A stretch of 45,400 nucleotides of DNA from Chara braunii (GCA_003427395.1 BFEA01000179.1:203138-248537); one strand, 5' to 3'. Shown: positions 1 through 9,800, counted from the stretch's first letter. The notes: a model not told the origin generated them from the sequence alone. Program-made: numbers and translations.

Positions 1-878
1 TAAGTTTTCTTTTCTTTGTTTTTCCTTTGTTTTGTTTTAGTTTTGTTTTTCGGTGTGTCATTATGCTAAGCACTGCGCCCGCCCTTGTAGGACCGGCCGG
101 GCGATTTCTTTGGCAACCCTGTTGCCCGCGGTGCGTTGATAGGGAACATCAGCGGCCAATGTATGGCCCAAGTAATGGTGGTTTAATGGCCGCGTGGGTA
201 ACAGGCAAGACCGGAATGAACCCTCTCCTACCGTGCAATCTGCAGAATGGAATGAACCTCCTCCTCCTGTACAATTTGCAGATCCAAATGATCTCATAGT
301 GACACAGCAAGGCCACTCTGCGTACTATGCGATTAATTTATCCTTGGTTACAATTGCCTATGGCCCCTATACTGTTTCTGATTTTGCTGACATCGTTTGT
401 TAGATAAACGAGTAACGGGCTGTGCTGTCGGCCCAGAGGAAAGTCCTGCCTATTGCATTTATTTGCAGAGGACTGTAAGTCCAGCCCGTGCCACAGAATT
501 ACATGCCCAAGATGGACTCACAGTGCGTATGGCCTGATCATTTCAGCGCTGTACCTCTGCGGATAATTCGTGGACACTTTGGGACAATGACGGTGGGGTG
601 CACAAGGTGGGGAATATCAACTCTTTCTATCACTGCGTGGTAGAATCCCACTGAGTCATGCGGGCCAGGCCAAGGGTTGAAAAAGTGGACAGGGGCTGCT
701 AGCTTTCTGGGTAGGATTTGGCATCTGGGTGGACGAGGCAGACCCTCACAATTTGGTTCCAGACAGTCAAAAGCCATGGGATGCTGGACCTGGTTTCCAG
801 CATGGATTGAGTTTCTCCGTTTGTTTCATGCTCATGTTATTACTCAAGCTTCTTTCTATGCACATCATAGGGGACACT

Positions 879-963
879 GAGCCCGGTTCTCAGCCTGTGC
901 TGCTCCCCACGAAAAAAAAAAGAAGGTGGGAGCCCGGTTCTCAGCCTGTGCTGCTCCCCACGA
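879..963. repeat. Direct duplication, 34-bp copies 51 bp apart
   Basis: A segment beginning gagcccggttctcagcctg occurs at 879-912 and again at 930-963, essentially identical. The spacer between the copies is an A-rich tract. This is a local tandem duplication with no coding meaning that I can see. Confidence 0.8.
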
Positions 964-1526
964 AGAATCCAACCGAGTCTGGATGGTTGGTCAAGAACAG
1001 TATGTGGATGTCCACATGCGAGCTCCACAGTCTCTGGAGAGCAACCCGGCTGAACCTCCCACCTACACTGTACATGACCATCAGTATAACTTCCCTGTAT
1101 ACATCAGACAAATTCAACCATGGAAAGCCAAGGGGCCTTTCCAGAGGATCGCGGCTGTGCTGTGCCATTTTCACTCCGCACAGCTACAGTTCCGTTAGCA
1201 TGCACACAACATAGTCTGTACTCCGAACACTACGAAGTGCCGGTCACTGCCAGCCTCTGCCATGAAACTGCGGCCCATTGTCTTGCACCCGACCCTCCAA
1301 CCCCCTCATGACCTCCCGGATAGGCGGTTATGGCATTGACATGCCATACTTAAACCACCACTCCAACCGAGCCTGCACTTTACAGTGCACATCGTTGCTT
1401 TCTTCGAGGGAGGTACAGATCCCAGCCTAGCCTGAAAGTCGAGTGCTTGACCTTGTGCCATTTGCAGGCACGCAAAAGACAAGGGAAGAAACAAAAAAAG
1501 AAAAACGAGATCAATGATGTCTTGGA

Positions 1527-1870
1527 AGGCCCTTGCTGACGGCATACTCGCACTAGCACTTTCCAGAATGTATTGGACCACTATTAGGGCCAAATCTATT
1601 TTGTTGTTTTTCTTACCTCTTAGTGCCCTGGTAGCCAGGCAGGGACTTTTCAACGTGGTTCGAAACGGCCTCACTGATGCTAGCCAGGCAGGTGAATTGA
1701 AACGGCCTCACTGATGGCATAATCACACTAGTACCTTTCAGAGTGTATATTACCAGAGCCAAGGGTTTCTCTTGTTTTTACGTTTTTTTGTTTCTCTTGG
1801 AATGCCAGCTTCTCTGGGAAGGCGCTGGCTGAGGGCGTACTCACAGAAGTACTTTCCAGAATTTTCTTAG
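1527..1870. repeat. Three diverged copies of a GC-mixed repeat
   Basis: Related segments with the pattern 'ctga.ggc.tactc.cact.gtac/cactttccagaat' occur near 1527-1570, 1690-1745 and 1818-1866. They diverge by substitutions and small indels, so this is an old local amplification. No coding potential is visible. Confidence 0.5.
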
Positions 1871-1891
1871 CACTATTGCATCCAAATCCTA

Positions 1892-1916
1892 TGTTGTTGT
1901 TGTTGTTGTTGTTGTT
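1892..1916 (+). repeat. (GTT)n microsatellite
   Basis: About eight consecutive GTT units followed by a T run. Simple sequence repeat. Confidence 0.9.
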
Positions 1917-1951
1917 TTTCTGTTGTTTAGTTTGTCTAAGATCCACTATGT

Positions 1952-2270
1952 TTTGCTGCAGGACTCGGTCTGAGAAAAATCTACAGTGACAGGGCAGTTT
2001 GAGTGGTGGGTTAAATAGATGCGAGCGTCAGCTTCCTTTCCAGAGATCTTTCCAAAAAGCTGTCATAGAAAGTATGTGTCTCTACTGCATGGACTATAAT
2101 ATATGTTTTGCTGCGGGACTCGGTCCCAGAAAAATCTACAGTGACAGGGCTGCGGGAGTTGGTCCGAGAAAAATCTACAGTGACAGGGAACTTGGAGTGG
2201 TGGTTTAAATAGATGTGAGCGTCAGCTTCCTTTCCTGCTATCTTTCCAAAAAGCTGTCATAGAAAGTGTT
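1952..2270. repeat. Duplicated unit of about 120-160 bp
   Basis: A block made of 'tttgctgc.ggactcggtc', 'agaaaaatctacagtgacag', 'agtggtgg.ttaaatagatg', 'gagcgtcagcttcctttcc' and 'atctttccaaaaagctgtc' is present at 1952-2073 and again at 2108-2269. In the second copy the sub-motif 'gagaaaaatctacagtgaca' is itself duplicated (2128-2150 and 2166-2187). This looks like recent segmental tandem duplication of a non-coding repeat. Confidence 0.75.
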
Positions 2271-2642
2271 TGTGTTCATGCCGTATGATGTCAGTCTGTA
2301 GACAGCGGCTGGAGTTTGTGGTTGGTGTGCCTTTGTGTTGCTACCATGTAGGTGCCCAGTAGCTTGTGACATCTATCTATGCCGTGAGACCCTAAGTGTT
2401 GTTCAGGGCGCTCAAGGGTCACAATGGTTCGAACGCTTGGGCTCAAGGGTCACTAGGGGTGAAGGATTCCATTCTTTTGCCCATGACGTTCTCCACCTTG
2501 GCAAAGGCTCGGAGAGCAGACGCTTCACGTCTGAATCCCTCGGGCTCATCAGCAGAGTTGCCCAGGCCGAAAAATAACAGGGTGCAGTGCTTCCATATTC
2601 CACACCCGAACCGGTCCTGTCATGTCGGCTGAGGTGGCTGCT

Positions 2643-2916
2643 TGATGCATGCTCATAGACAAGGTAAGCAATGGAAAGGAGCAAAGGACCAGTGAGGTGA
2701 TGGTAAGGACTCAGACATGCACAACGAGATCAATGACATATGTGATGACATCAGAGAGACAATGTGTATCCATACAATCATAAAATGATACAATGTAGCA
2801 CAACGGAAGACTCAAACATATGACCTGACTCAATGGACAGACCTGACTCATAATACCATCATCATCACACGTGAGAGAGAAGGGAGGGACGCATACACAG
2901 AGCAACCAAAAGTCGG
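2643..2916 (-). repeat. Truncated 3' LTR of element I
   Basis: The stretch from 2643 to about 2890 aligns closely with 8641-8890. Shared blocks include 'tcatagacaaggtaagcaat', 'aaggaccagtgaggtgat' and 'acaatgtgtatccatacaat'. The alignment fades just before the integrase remnant, so the upstream (U3) portion of this LTR and the polypurine tract are missing. The LTR begins with TG on this strand, meaning it ends in CA on the element strand, as LTRs do. Confidence 0.8.
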
Positions 2917-3400
2917 TCACATTAAGGCGAGGTGGTCGTAGCTCTCGGCCGTCCGCGGCATGGTAGTGTCCAACGGTGATGTGATGATGAGCCATGCTCG
3001 AACTCGAAGGGCGAAATTTTCACAGTCGGGTGAGTCGGTCGACAACCGTGAGAATCTCGTCCACGGCGGTCTTATGATTGCGGAATGGCCCGGTGATGTC
3101 CATGGCAATCGATTCCAACCATCCTAAGGGGATTGGTAATGGGCGCAACTCGTCTTACGAATGGTGATTGTGGGATTTGCAATGTCGGCAAATCGTGCAT
3201 GACTCGCAATAGCGTGTTATGTCGTCGAGAAGGTCGGGCCACCAGAAGCGTCCGCGAAGTCGGCCAATTGTACGATTGTCTTCAAAGTGTTTGAAGGCAG
3301 GGGCGTCGTGGAACTCACCAAGAAGCCACGTACGCAAGTGAGGGTCTCTCAGCACACAAAGAAGGTCCTTCCCCCGCGAGCGGACAAGCAAGTAGCCCTT
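2917..3400 (-). pseudogene. Integrase remnant: HHCC zinc finger and start of catalytic core
   Basis: Integrase joins retroelement cDNA into chromosomes. The minus-strand frame at 3155-3391 reads ..GEFHDAPAFKHF.. followed by ..WWPDLL..ITRYCESCTICRH.., matching the HHCC zinc finger (two His, then C-x2-C). Further downstream a second frame gives MDITGPF..HKTAVDEILTVVD, the start of the core with its first catalytic Asp. A stop follows soon after and the second Asp and the Glu never appear, because the truncated 3' LTR begins at once. The enzyme is therefore cut in half and dead. Frames differ between finger and core, so at least one frameshift is present as well. Confidence 0.85.
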
Positions 3401-3716
3401 TTGGATCCGATCGTGTGAAGGCGCCGGATTTGGAGAGAAGCAATTTGCGTACTTGTCGCGAAACTCGGGGTTGACTTGATAGCCTCAAATAAAGTTGTCC
3501 CGCGAGTCGTCGTCGATTTGGAAGGTAGAGTAGACTGCGGTGCAAAGGTCCGGATGTCAAGTGCATCCGCAAATCGGTTTTACTTACCCGGAATGTGATC
3601 GGGGAAGAGTGAAATTGGTTAATGAAGGTCATCCACCAGGCGATCGTGCTAATAACCATATCTTATGACTTGTAGAAGACCAACGGATTGTTGTATGTGA
3701 TCCAATGAAATTGGCG

Positions 3717-4097
3717 TCAACGGAGAAAAAAACGTGGCCATCGCTTTTGCACATGAACAAAGGCAAACAACTCCTCCTTCTGTGCGTCGTCAATCGAATG
3801 CACGAGAGACACCTTCTTGCTAAAGTACTCGATCGGTGTCAATCCATGCCATCGTGTTGTTCGAGGACGACACCAATCCCGTAGTCGGACGCATCGGTAG
3901 TGACGCGCGTTGGCAAAAGAGGGCCGTAGATGCGCAAGACTTTCGCGGATAACAAAGCGGCGTTGAGGGCCAAAAAGGAAGTTTGCGTATCGTTGTCGAA
4001 GGCGAACGACCGGTCCTCGCATTGAAGCTTGATCAAGTGTGCCGCGATCTTTGAGTAGCCCTTGATGAAGCGTTGTAGAAGCTGGGCAGACATCCGT
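3717..4097 (-). pseudogene. RNase H domain of element I
   Basis: RNase H degrades the RNA strand of the RNA-DNA hybrid during reverse transcription. The recognisable order is ..FIKGYSKIAAHL (RT connection), ..FDNDTQTSFLALNAAL, ..PTRVTTDASDYGIGVVLEQHD, then ..IEYFSKKVS..HSIDDAQKEELFAFVH. The first catalytic Asp (TTDAS) is present. The coding capacity is split between two minus-strand frames, 3839-4174 and 3717-4472, so a frameshift interrupts it. It lies between the duplicated RT segment and the integrase remnant. Confidence 0.8.
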
Positions 4098-4640
4098 GAC
4101 GTTCTTTGGTTTCGACCACTCTTGGACGACTTGGTTCTTGTCCGATAATGGACTAACACCCTCCGGTGTAACAAAATGTCCCAAGTACTCCAACTCTTGA
4201 CGCACGAATTCCCACTTGCCTCGGTTGGCCTTGTACTTGGCGTGATGGAGCGTCTCCAACACGCGTCGAAGGTGCTCTAGATGGTCGTTGGTTTGGCCAA
4301 AGACGAGGCTGTTGTCCAAGTACCACAAACCGGTCCAGCATTGCGAGGCAAGACCGAGAAACGAGTGGACATCTGTGACGTTCTTCGATTCCAACCACTC
4401 TTGGACAACGTGGATCTTGTTCGATAACGGACTAACACCCTCCGGTGTAACAAAATGTCCCAAGTACTCCAACTTTTGACGTGCAAATTCTCACTTATCG
4501 CGGTTGGCCTTGTACTTGGCATGACGGAGCGTCGCCAACACACGTCAAAGGTGCTCTAGATGGTCCTTCAAGGTCCGGCTAAAGACGAGGATGTCGTCCA
4601 AGTAGCAAGGAAGTCGTTGGCCACGCCGTTTGGAAAGTCG
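4089..4640 (-). repeat. 279-bp in-frame tandem duplication inside RT
   Basis: Two copies of one RT segment lie head to tail. For example 'gtaacaaaatgtcccaagta' starts at 4168 and again at 4447, and flanking landmarks (gtgacgttctt, gactaacaccctccggtg, gtgctctagatggtc) keep the same offset. The offset of 279 bp is 93 codons, so the reading frame is preserved and one open frame (3717-4472) runs through the thumb copies. The copies differ at many positions, so the duplication is not recent or the copies come from diverged relatives. Confidence 0.85.
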
Positions 4641-5130
4641 CGTGGGCATTGGGGAGGCCAAAAGACATGACCACCCACTTAAAATGTCCGTACCGTCTTA
4701 AATGCGGATTTGTAGTGGTCTTGTGGGCGTATCGAGATTTGATGATAGTCTGACTTCAAGTCCAATTTGGAAAAATACCTTGCGTCACCCAAACGCTCAA
4801 GAAGGTTGTCGATGCGAGGAAAAGGCCCCACGTCCTTGATCGTTCGCGAGTTGAGCTTTCAGTAGTCGATGTAAAGATGTTGATCCTTATTCTTCTTACA
4901 TATGAAGAGAACTGACGCACCAATTGGTGAGCTGCTAGGGCGGATCCAACCCTTGTCCAACAAATCGTCGAGTTGCGTGCGGAGAACCACGAGCTCCTCC
5001 TCGCTCATGCGGTAGATACAACCTTTCGGCGGCACGACACCTGCCTCAAGGATGATCTCATGGGAGATTGGTCGGTCCGGCACCACACTGGTAGGAGGCT
5101 CGAAGACGTTGGCGAAATCCTCGAGCAACT
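4098..5130 (-). pseudogene. Reverse transcriptase of element I, with internal duplication
   Basis: RT copies element RNA into DNA. Seen in order: EEELVVLRTQLDDLLDKGW (fingers), the LYIDY motif near 4859, the palm around ..YFSKLDLKSDYHQ.. (motif A), a YLDD active site near 4587-4600, and the thumb (..LEYLGHFVTPEGVSPLSDK..). The stretch is broken by a stop just after LYIDY and by frameshifts around the palm. An in-frame 279-bp repeat doubles the YLDD-to-thumb segment. In the extra copy the active-site string is LYLDNSLVFG, so one catalytic Asp is Asn. The match to Ty3 RT is unambiguous; the protein cannot be active. Confidence 0.85.
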
Positions 5131-5870
5131 GCACCACACGAGGGTTCAAAGACAAGTCCGTAGGAGACGAATCGGTCGCCGCGACGGTTCGAAGAAAACA
5201 AAGGTCGATATCGTTGGTCTGCTCGTAAGCGCAAGTAGCCCGAAAAGACTTGGTCGTCATAACTTGGCACAGGATCGAAGTACGCGAAGAGGTATGGTAC
5301 ACGAGACTTTGGCACCGAAAACGCCACGAACGGTTAGTGTCCGCCGATGAAAGTTGACCATGTGGTCCGCGCTCGCAAGCCAAGGCATCCCCAAAATCAT
5401 ATCAAAGTCCGTGTCTAACACATCACACGTGACGGCTTCGTGCACATGTGGTGCGAAATAAACCGGCACGACTTCGATGTAACGATCAAGAAGTTGTTGC
5501 GTCCGACCCTCCGCCATCTTGACATCCGTAGAATGTAGCTTCCTCCGAACTTGTGCACCAAGGCCAGCCCGTTGGATGAAGGATTGGATCACAAAATTGC
5601 GAGTCGCGCCACTAGCGATGCAGGACGCTTACCTGACTTGGATGCGGTCATAGAGTAGCGATGCATTGTTGTTGTCGTACCGCTGCGTGTGAAACTCACG
5701 AGCCACCTTGGAAATGTACGCAAGGAGGTCCCCCACCACAACTTTGTCACGCGTGCGCGAAGTTGGTGGTGCATAGAAGGACAAGTTTTCGTGCAAATGG
5801 GGGCATAGCGCTGCAATGCGGCTCCGACAAGCAGCCCGTCGAAGGGAGAGGAAGCCATGCAAAATCCTCC
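5131..5870 (-). pseudogene. Retroviral-type aspartic protease of element I, catalytic Asp lost
   Basis: The protease cuts the Gag-Pol polyprotein. The frame 5629-5862 reads ..FHTQRYDNNNASLLYDRIQVR and stops at TAA (5629-5631). The same frame then resumes with ..CIASGATRNFVIQSF and continues through ..PVYFAPHVHEAVTCDVLDTDFDMILGMPWL. In this family the active site is (I)D-S/C/T-GATRN, and element IV has LIDCGATRN. Here the Asp codon is GCT (Ala), at 5614-5616, and alignment with element IV suggests about two to three residues are missing just before it. The ILGMPWL motif downstream is intact. Two lesions, a stop and loss of the catalytic Asp, make it dead. Confidence 0.85.
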
Positions 5871-6149
5871 GGCGTCAATGGGTCCAAGTCCTCCGCGTTG
5901 AACTCGTGCGCCGACTCCCTTGAAGAAGGTGAAGACGAAGAAACCGGACTGCTAGTGGACAAAGAGAAAGTTGCGCACACCACTTGTACTTGAACAAGAG
6001 AACCCAGCGATGAAACGAGCCGGGCAGCGAAGTCCTTGAACGAAGATAGAGAACTCTCGACTTCCTCATGTGCCCTGTAACTAATGGAGGTTGCTCGTGA
6101 AGCAACCGGTTCCAGTGGCATCGAGAGTGCAGCCGTGTCACGGCGGTGC

Positions 6150-7666
6150 TCACTTTCCCGAATGGGACTTCCCCTTGGCCTTTGTGGGGCAGTTTGCGGT
6201 CTCGTCTGCATTGCTATTGCACCACAAACAATACTTGTACCTCTAGCGGGCCTTGTATGTTGCCTCCGAGATGCCAAACTGGAGGCAAGGTTCTTGAGCT
6301 GCTGTACCGGGAGATGAAGTGGTGGTTGTCTTCTTCTTAAAGCGCCTCTTGCCTTTGGGCGGATGGCCACCATCCTGAGCGGCTGCTAACGCGTCTCCCT
6401 CATCCGATGAAGCAGCCTCGGTAATTGAACTGGTCGGCGTAGTTGCTGCGGCCACGACCACCTTCGGCCTATGCGGGTCCCTGTTCGGGCCTACGGAACA
6501 CGAACGACCGGTGTTACGAGCCGCTGTGTTCGTCATGATAATCTGCTCGGCCTTGGCAAATAATAACTCACTCGTAGTGAGCGTCTTCGCAACTTGTGTC
6601 AAGGCATTTTGCAATGTCGGGCACGACCGTGTGATGAAATAATGCTGCACGCCCGTGAAGCTGATCGGCAAGTCAGGTGTGGATGCCAAGCGTTGGAACT
6701 CGACGATTCAATCCGTGCTGGGCATGGAGTTCTGATGGAACTTCTGCAGCTGCTCCATTGCCTTGAGCTTGGGAGGTTCCACTTGGAACCGGGTGTGCCA
6801 TGCTGCAACGAGATCATCCCAACTGATCTTTGTGTGCAGCTCGGAGATGACGACCTTGTGGGTGGACAGCATGTTATCAAGCCAAGCTTGACATGCGCTG
6901 CCCAACCAGTGATAGAGACATGCATACCGGTCGTTGGGCAGCACATGGTGCATGTCCAACCTCAAGGTAAATTGCCGCCACCATGGAATTGGATCAGTTT
7001 TCGACGCGTTGCAGAAAACCGAGATGTCATCCAACTTGGGTGGTCGGCTGGAGGACGCCGAGGCTGGACCCATTGCTGCTGCCACATGAATCTGTTGCTC
7101 CAGCTGCGGATTGTCGGTCTGAAGTTGCTGATTTGTTGCTTGCTGCTGCTGGGGAGTGTCCTTCAAAGAGCCGACATCCATCTCTAATGCTGTGACGCGA
7201 TCGGGAATGTGGGAGGGGCCAACGCCGGTTGGTGCAACTGGCCGCTGTTCCAAATTGTGAACACGGGCAGTCAGCCGCTGCAAAGCCTGGTCCAGCGTGA
7301 AGATGTCCTCCAGTTGGACCTGGCAAGTGGCCAACCAGGTCTGTAATCCTCTTGATGACGATGAAAAGATTGCGCACAGTCTCGGAGGCACCCTCCTCCA
7401 TGGCCGACTTGTCCCATTCGGTAACCAAGGTGAAGCCTTTAGCCTCATCTGCGAATAAGGAATCCCTGCGCGCCGATCTTGCCTCGTCTTCAGCCTGGCG
7501 TGCTTCGTCCTCATCAGTCTTCTGCTGTTCGGCTGCCAGGCTCCTCCGCTTCCCGCTCCTTTCCTCGAGCGGTAAGTGCCACATCTGCTCTCTTCTTGAT
7601 CTCGGCCATTCTGTCCACCAGCCGAGCCTCGTAGTCTGCATCAGACTTGTTGTCGCTGCGGTCCAT
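6150..7666 (-). pseudogene. Gag of element I (coiled coil, capsid-like core, degenerate zinc knuckle)
   Basis: Gag forms the intracellular particle. The chosen start is the ATG at 7664-7666 (MDRSDNKSDADYEARL...). The order is an acidic and basic coiled-coil N-terminus (DEDEARQAEDEARSARRDSL), a Gln-rich linker (QQQQATNQQLQ), then the Retrotrans_gag-like core (..WWRQFTLRLDMHH.., ..ISWDDLVAAWHTRFQV..). The C-terminus is basic (KGKRRFKKK). In frame past a TAG stop at 6243 there is a CCHC-like knuckle, CLWCNSNADETANC (6189-6230), whose His is replaced by Asp. The gene uses at least three frames, so it is a pseudogene. The downstream part (about 5750-6150) is a variable linker that ends ..LDPLTPEDFAWLPLP.., matching the same linker in element IV. 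Confidence 0.8.
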
Positions 7667-7712
7667 TGTCTTAGTAAGAGACCGGAGGACTGGTGGCATA
7701 CGTGGCCGGTGC

Positions 7713-7806
7713 TGACATGGCGCTGTTGCTCTGCTGACGTGGCACTGCTGCTCGGCTGACGTCACACTACTGCGCTGCTGATGCATTACAATCAGCTGTT
7801 GACGTG
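7713..7806. repeat. 22-bp repeats with a CRE/bZIP-type core, gag leader
   Basis: Three successive units start with gctgacatgg, gctgacgtgg and gctgacgtca at 22-bp spacing (7713, 7735, 7757). A fourth related core, gttgacgtgg, follows at 7798. The third unit contains the perfect palindrome TGACGTCA. ACGT-core motifs are bZIP binding sites in plants. A regulatory role in the leader of element I is inference; it could be a simple minisatellite. Confidence 0.45.
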
Positions 7807-7845
7807 GAAACTCACCAATGCCCTTTTTACAAGTTCCGAAGAAAA

Positions 7846-8405
7846 AAAAATTCGAAACCCCAACTGCAGCTAAAAAACGGATTGCAAGTGGCATTCAGGA
7901 GGTTGTGGGTTCAAGCCCCATGGCGGCCTGCGGCGCACTTAGTGCCAACGGACTGTGATAGTCCTCTGGATACCCCTGATCGGTATTAGCGGGGTCTATG
8001 ACCAACAAGGGTGTGAGTGTGAGCGTGAGTGGGTTGTGTGTGGTGTGTGGGAGAGTGTTGGCCATAGCCTCTGCTGCTACTCAATGAAGGGTGGGGGACG
8101 ATGAGAAAGGGAGGCACAACTACTGGCAGGTCTCGGTCTTTGTGTTAGCGAGACCCCCACTGGCGGCCCCAACCCTATACCCTAACCATTAGGGGAAAGG
8201 GGCAACATGAAATCTCCCCTTCACAGAGAGAGGAAAAACTATGCTTGCAGGGGTCCCCTCTAGATGGTCGTAGGGGTAGGTAAAACAAACAGAAGTTGAG
8301 AGAAGAATATAGACAGTTGTGATCAACCCCAATAAAAAAACATAAAAAAAAAAAAAAACCGGATTAATAAAAAAAAAAAAAAGTTGAAAACCCGACTGCA
8401 GCTGA
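7846..8405 (+). mobile_element. Probable tRNA-derived SINE inserted in element I leader
   Basis: Near the 5' end there is a tRNA-like T-arm, gtgggttcaagccccat (about 7906-7922): a five-pair stem (one G-T pair), a 7-nt loop, and a match to the pol III B-box GGTTCRA. The 3' end has two long A tracts (about 8334-8381). The ends are flanked by similar 18-bp sequences, gaaaccccaactgcagct (about 7854) and gaaaacccgactgcagct (about 8385), which look like an imperfect target-site duplication. This is the layout of a SINE. I could not find a convincing A-box. The insertion lies between the primer site and the gag start of element I, so it arrived after that element. Confidence 0.5.
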
Positions 8406-8626
8406 TAATCAAAAGTGCAATACTCAAAGAATGAGCAAATGCGAATGTTCAAGAGAACAACATAATTTATTTATTTTTTGTTGAAATATTAGCACAAAGT
8501 ACAAAAAAAAAATGAATTTGCACTGAAGAGAAGAAAAGAAATCCGGATTTCCAAGAAAGCAAATTCGAGATTTTACAGCAAGGAGAGTTGTGATTCAGGT
8601 CGGAATAGTCCTGATTCACCCTGACC

Positions 8627-8638
8627 TCTCCGATACCG
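8627..8638 (-). other. Primer-binding site of element I (tRNA-iMet-like)
   Basis: On the minus strand, immediately after the LTR end (..CA), the sequence reads CGGTATCGGAGA. The standard plant iMet primer site is TGGTATCAGAGC, so 9 of 12 positions match. Position next to the LTR edge supports the call, and the mismatches fit the decayed state of the element. Confidence 0.65.
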
Positions 8639-8891
8639 ACTGATGCATGTTCATAGACAAGGTAAGCAATGCAAAGCAGCAAAGGAGCGAAAGGACCAGT
8701 GAGGTGATGATAAGGACTCAGACATACACAACGAGATCGATGACATACGTGATGATATCGAAGAGACAATGTGTATCCATACAATCATAAAATGATACAG
8801 TGTAGCACAACGAAAGACTGTGACGTATGACCTGACTCGATGGACAGACCTGACTCATACCATCGTCATCATGCATGTGAGAGAGAAGGAA

Positions 8892-9119
8892 AGCTGCAAA
8901 CACAGAGGAAAAGAACCCCCCTTGAGCACGCACATGGGAGGTATAGATGATGGGAGAGAAAGGAGCAAGACAAAGATTGAGACGAGGGAGTAGACCAGAG
9001 TCGGCAGCTGCAAACACAGAGGAAAAGAACCCCCCTTGAGCACGCACATGGGAGGTATAGATGATGGGAGAGAAAGGAGAAAGACAAAGATTGAGACGAG
9101 GGAGTAGACCAGAGTCGGC
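8892..9119. repeat. 114-bp tandem duplication inside the LTR
   Basis: Two near-identical copies, starting with agctgcaaacacagagg at 8892 and 9006, ending at the 'agtcggc' landmarks. They differ by about one base (gagcaag versus gagaaag), so the duplication is recent compared with the divergence between the two LTRs. The left LTR lacks it. Confidence 0.9.
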
Positions 9120-9609
9120 TGTCAAAAAAAAAAATAGTCTCTCTGTCAAGTGTCCAACCAATGTCTGCCCCAAGAATGTCGAATCAGATCCTGGGCCCCA
9201 TAGCCTGTAATAGCTCTGCCTGTAACTTTTTCTCTCTCTCTGAAGAAGAAGAGGAAGAAGGCGAAGAAGAAGAACAGTGACTATGGAGGTTGGAGTCAGG
9301 AAGAAGGAGAAGAAGAAGGAAAAAAGAAGTCTCCTCTGTCTCTCCTCACCTGCAGCTGCTGAAGTCCTGTCGACACTAACTGGTGGAATGGCGCTCTCTG
9401 ATGCAGGTCGCTGAAGTGCAGTCCAAGCTATGGCGCCCAGGAGAGTCGTCGTCCACCCAGCGGCTATGGCTCTCCAGCCTCCGTTCTCCCACTACCTCCT
9501 ACTCCTCTACCTCTCACTCTAGCGCAACACTCCAGAGTCGCATGCTGCTCCAACAGCGTGATGCTCACAATGTTGCCCAACTGAAATCTTTCGAACTGGA
9601 CTGCCCTCC

Positions 9610-9623
9610 CACTATATATAGTG
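9610..9623 (-). promoter_or_regulatory. Palindromic TATA box, element I LTR promoter
   Basis: The sequence cactatatatagtg is a perfect 14-bp palindrome containing TATATA. The LTR of element IV has a matching actatatagtg at about 35640. Conservation in position between two diverged LTRs supports a core promoter role. The transcription start was not mapped. Confidence 0.5.
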
Positions 9624-9800
9624 TTGGGCCTGGCTGGGCAGCCCACGGTCTGCATCCAGGAGCATCAGATCTAAGTTCCGATTGAAGGCCCTAAATGCAG
9701 GCCCAAATCCTCCTCCTGGTGGTATCCTGCTGCTAAAGCAGGCCCTACCTATTAGGGAAACGTCTGGGGTGACACACCTGGAACCAAAAAAAATGGACCA

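Larger units (their letters stand above)
1..2642. other. Repeat-rich non-coding flank
   Basis: No protein domain is recognisable on either strand here. The stretch holds several locally duplicated segments (listed separately) and a GTT microsatellite. The phrase 'tggtttaa' preceded by a G/C-rich 'gccg..aatg/gtac' context recurs near 180, 2200, 10725 and 11385, which suggests that fragments of one dispersed repeat family are scattered through the window. It forms the left flank of element I, which begins at 2643. Confidence 0.5.
2643..9780 (-). mobile_element. Ty3/gypsy LTR retrotransposon, element I (degenerate)
   Basis: Reading right to left, the order is 5' LTR, tRNA-iMet-like primer-binding site, gag, protease, RT, RNase H, integrase fragment and truncated 3' LTR. 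The RT-before-integrase order defines the Ty3/gypsy group. The two LTR copies start with the same sequence (tgatgcatg.tcatagacaa) at 2643 and 8641, and the primer site sits directly against the 8641 edge. This fixes both the orientation and the inner LTR boundary. Several stops, frameshifts, an internal duplication and an integrase-LTR deletion make it non-functional. The outer right boundary is uncertain. I place it near 9780 because similarity to the LTR of element IV continues past the TATA palindrome at 9610. Confidence 0.85.
8641..9780 (-). repeat. 5' LTR of element I
   Basis: The inner edge at 8641 is fixed by the primer site and by alignment with the left copy at 2643. The outer edge is not certain. 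Landmarks in order with the LTR of element IV (35.2-35.7 kb) are GA-rich runs, 'gctatggcgcc', 'ctctagcgcaa' and the palindromic TATA 'actatatata gtg', so I extend it beyond the TATA box to about 9780. It contains a 114-bp tandem duplication. Transcription would run leftwards from near 9600. Confidence 0.6.

Noticed and set aside
9351-9360. CA followed by gctgct, matching the six bases left of the element I LTR at 2637-2642 (possible target duplication giving a 714-bp LTR).
   Set aside because: The sequence is low complexity, the duplication would be 6 rather than the usual 5 bp, and LTR landmarks shared with element IV, including the TATA palindrome, continue to the right of it.
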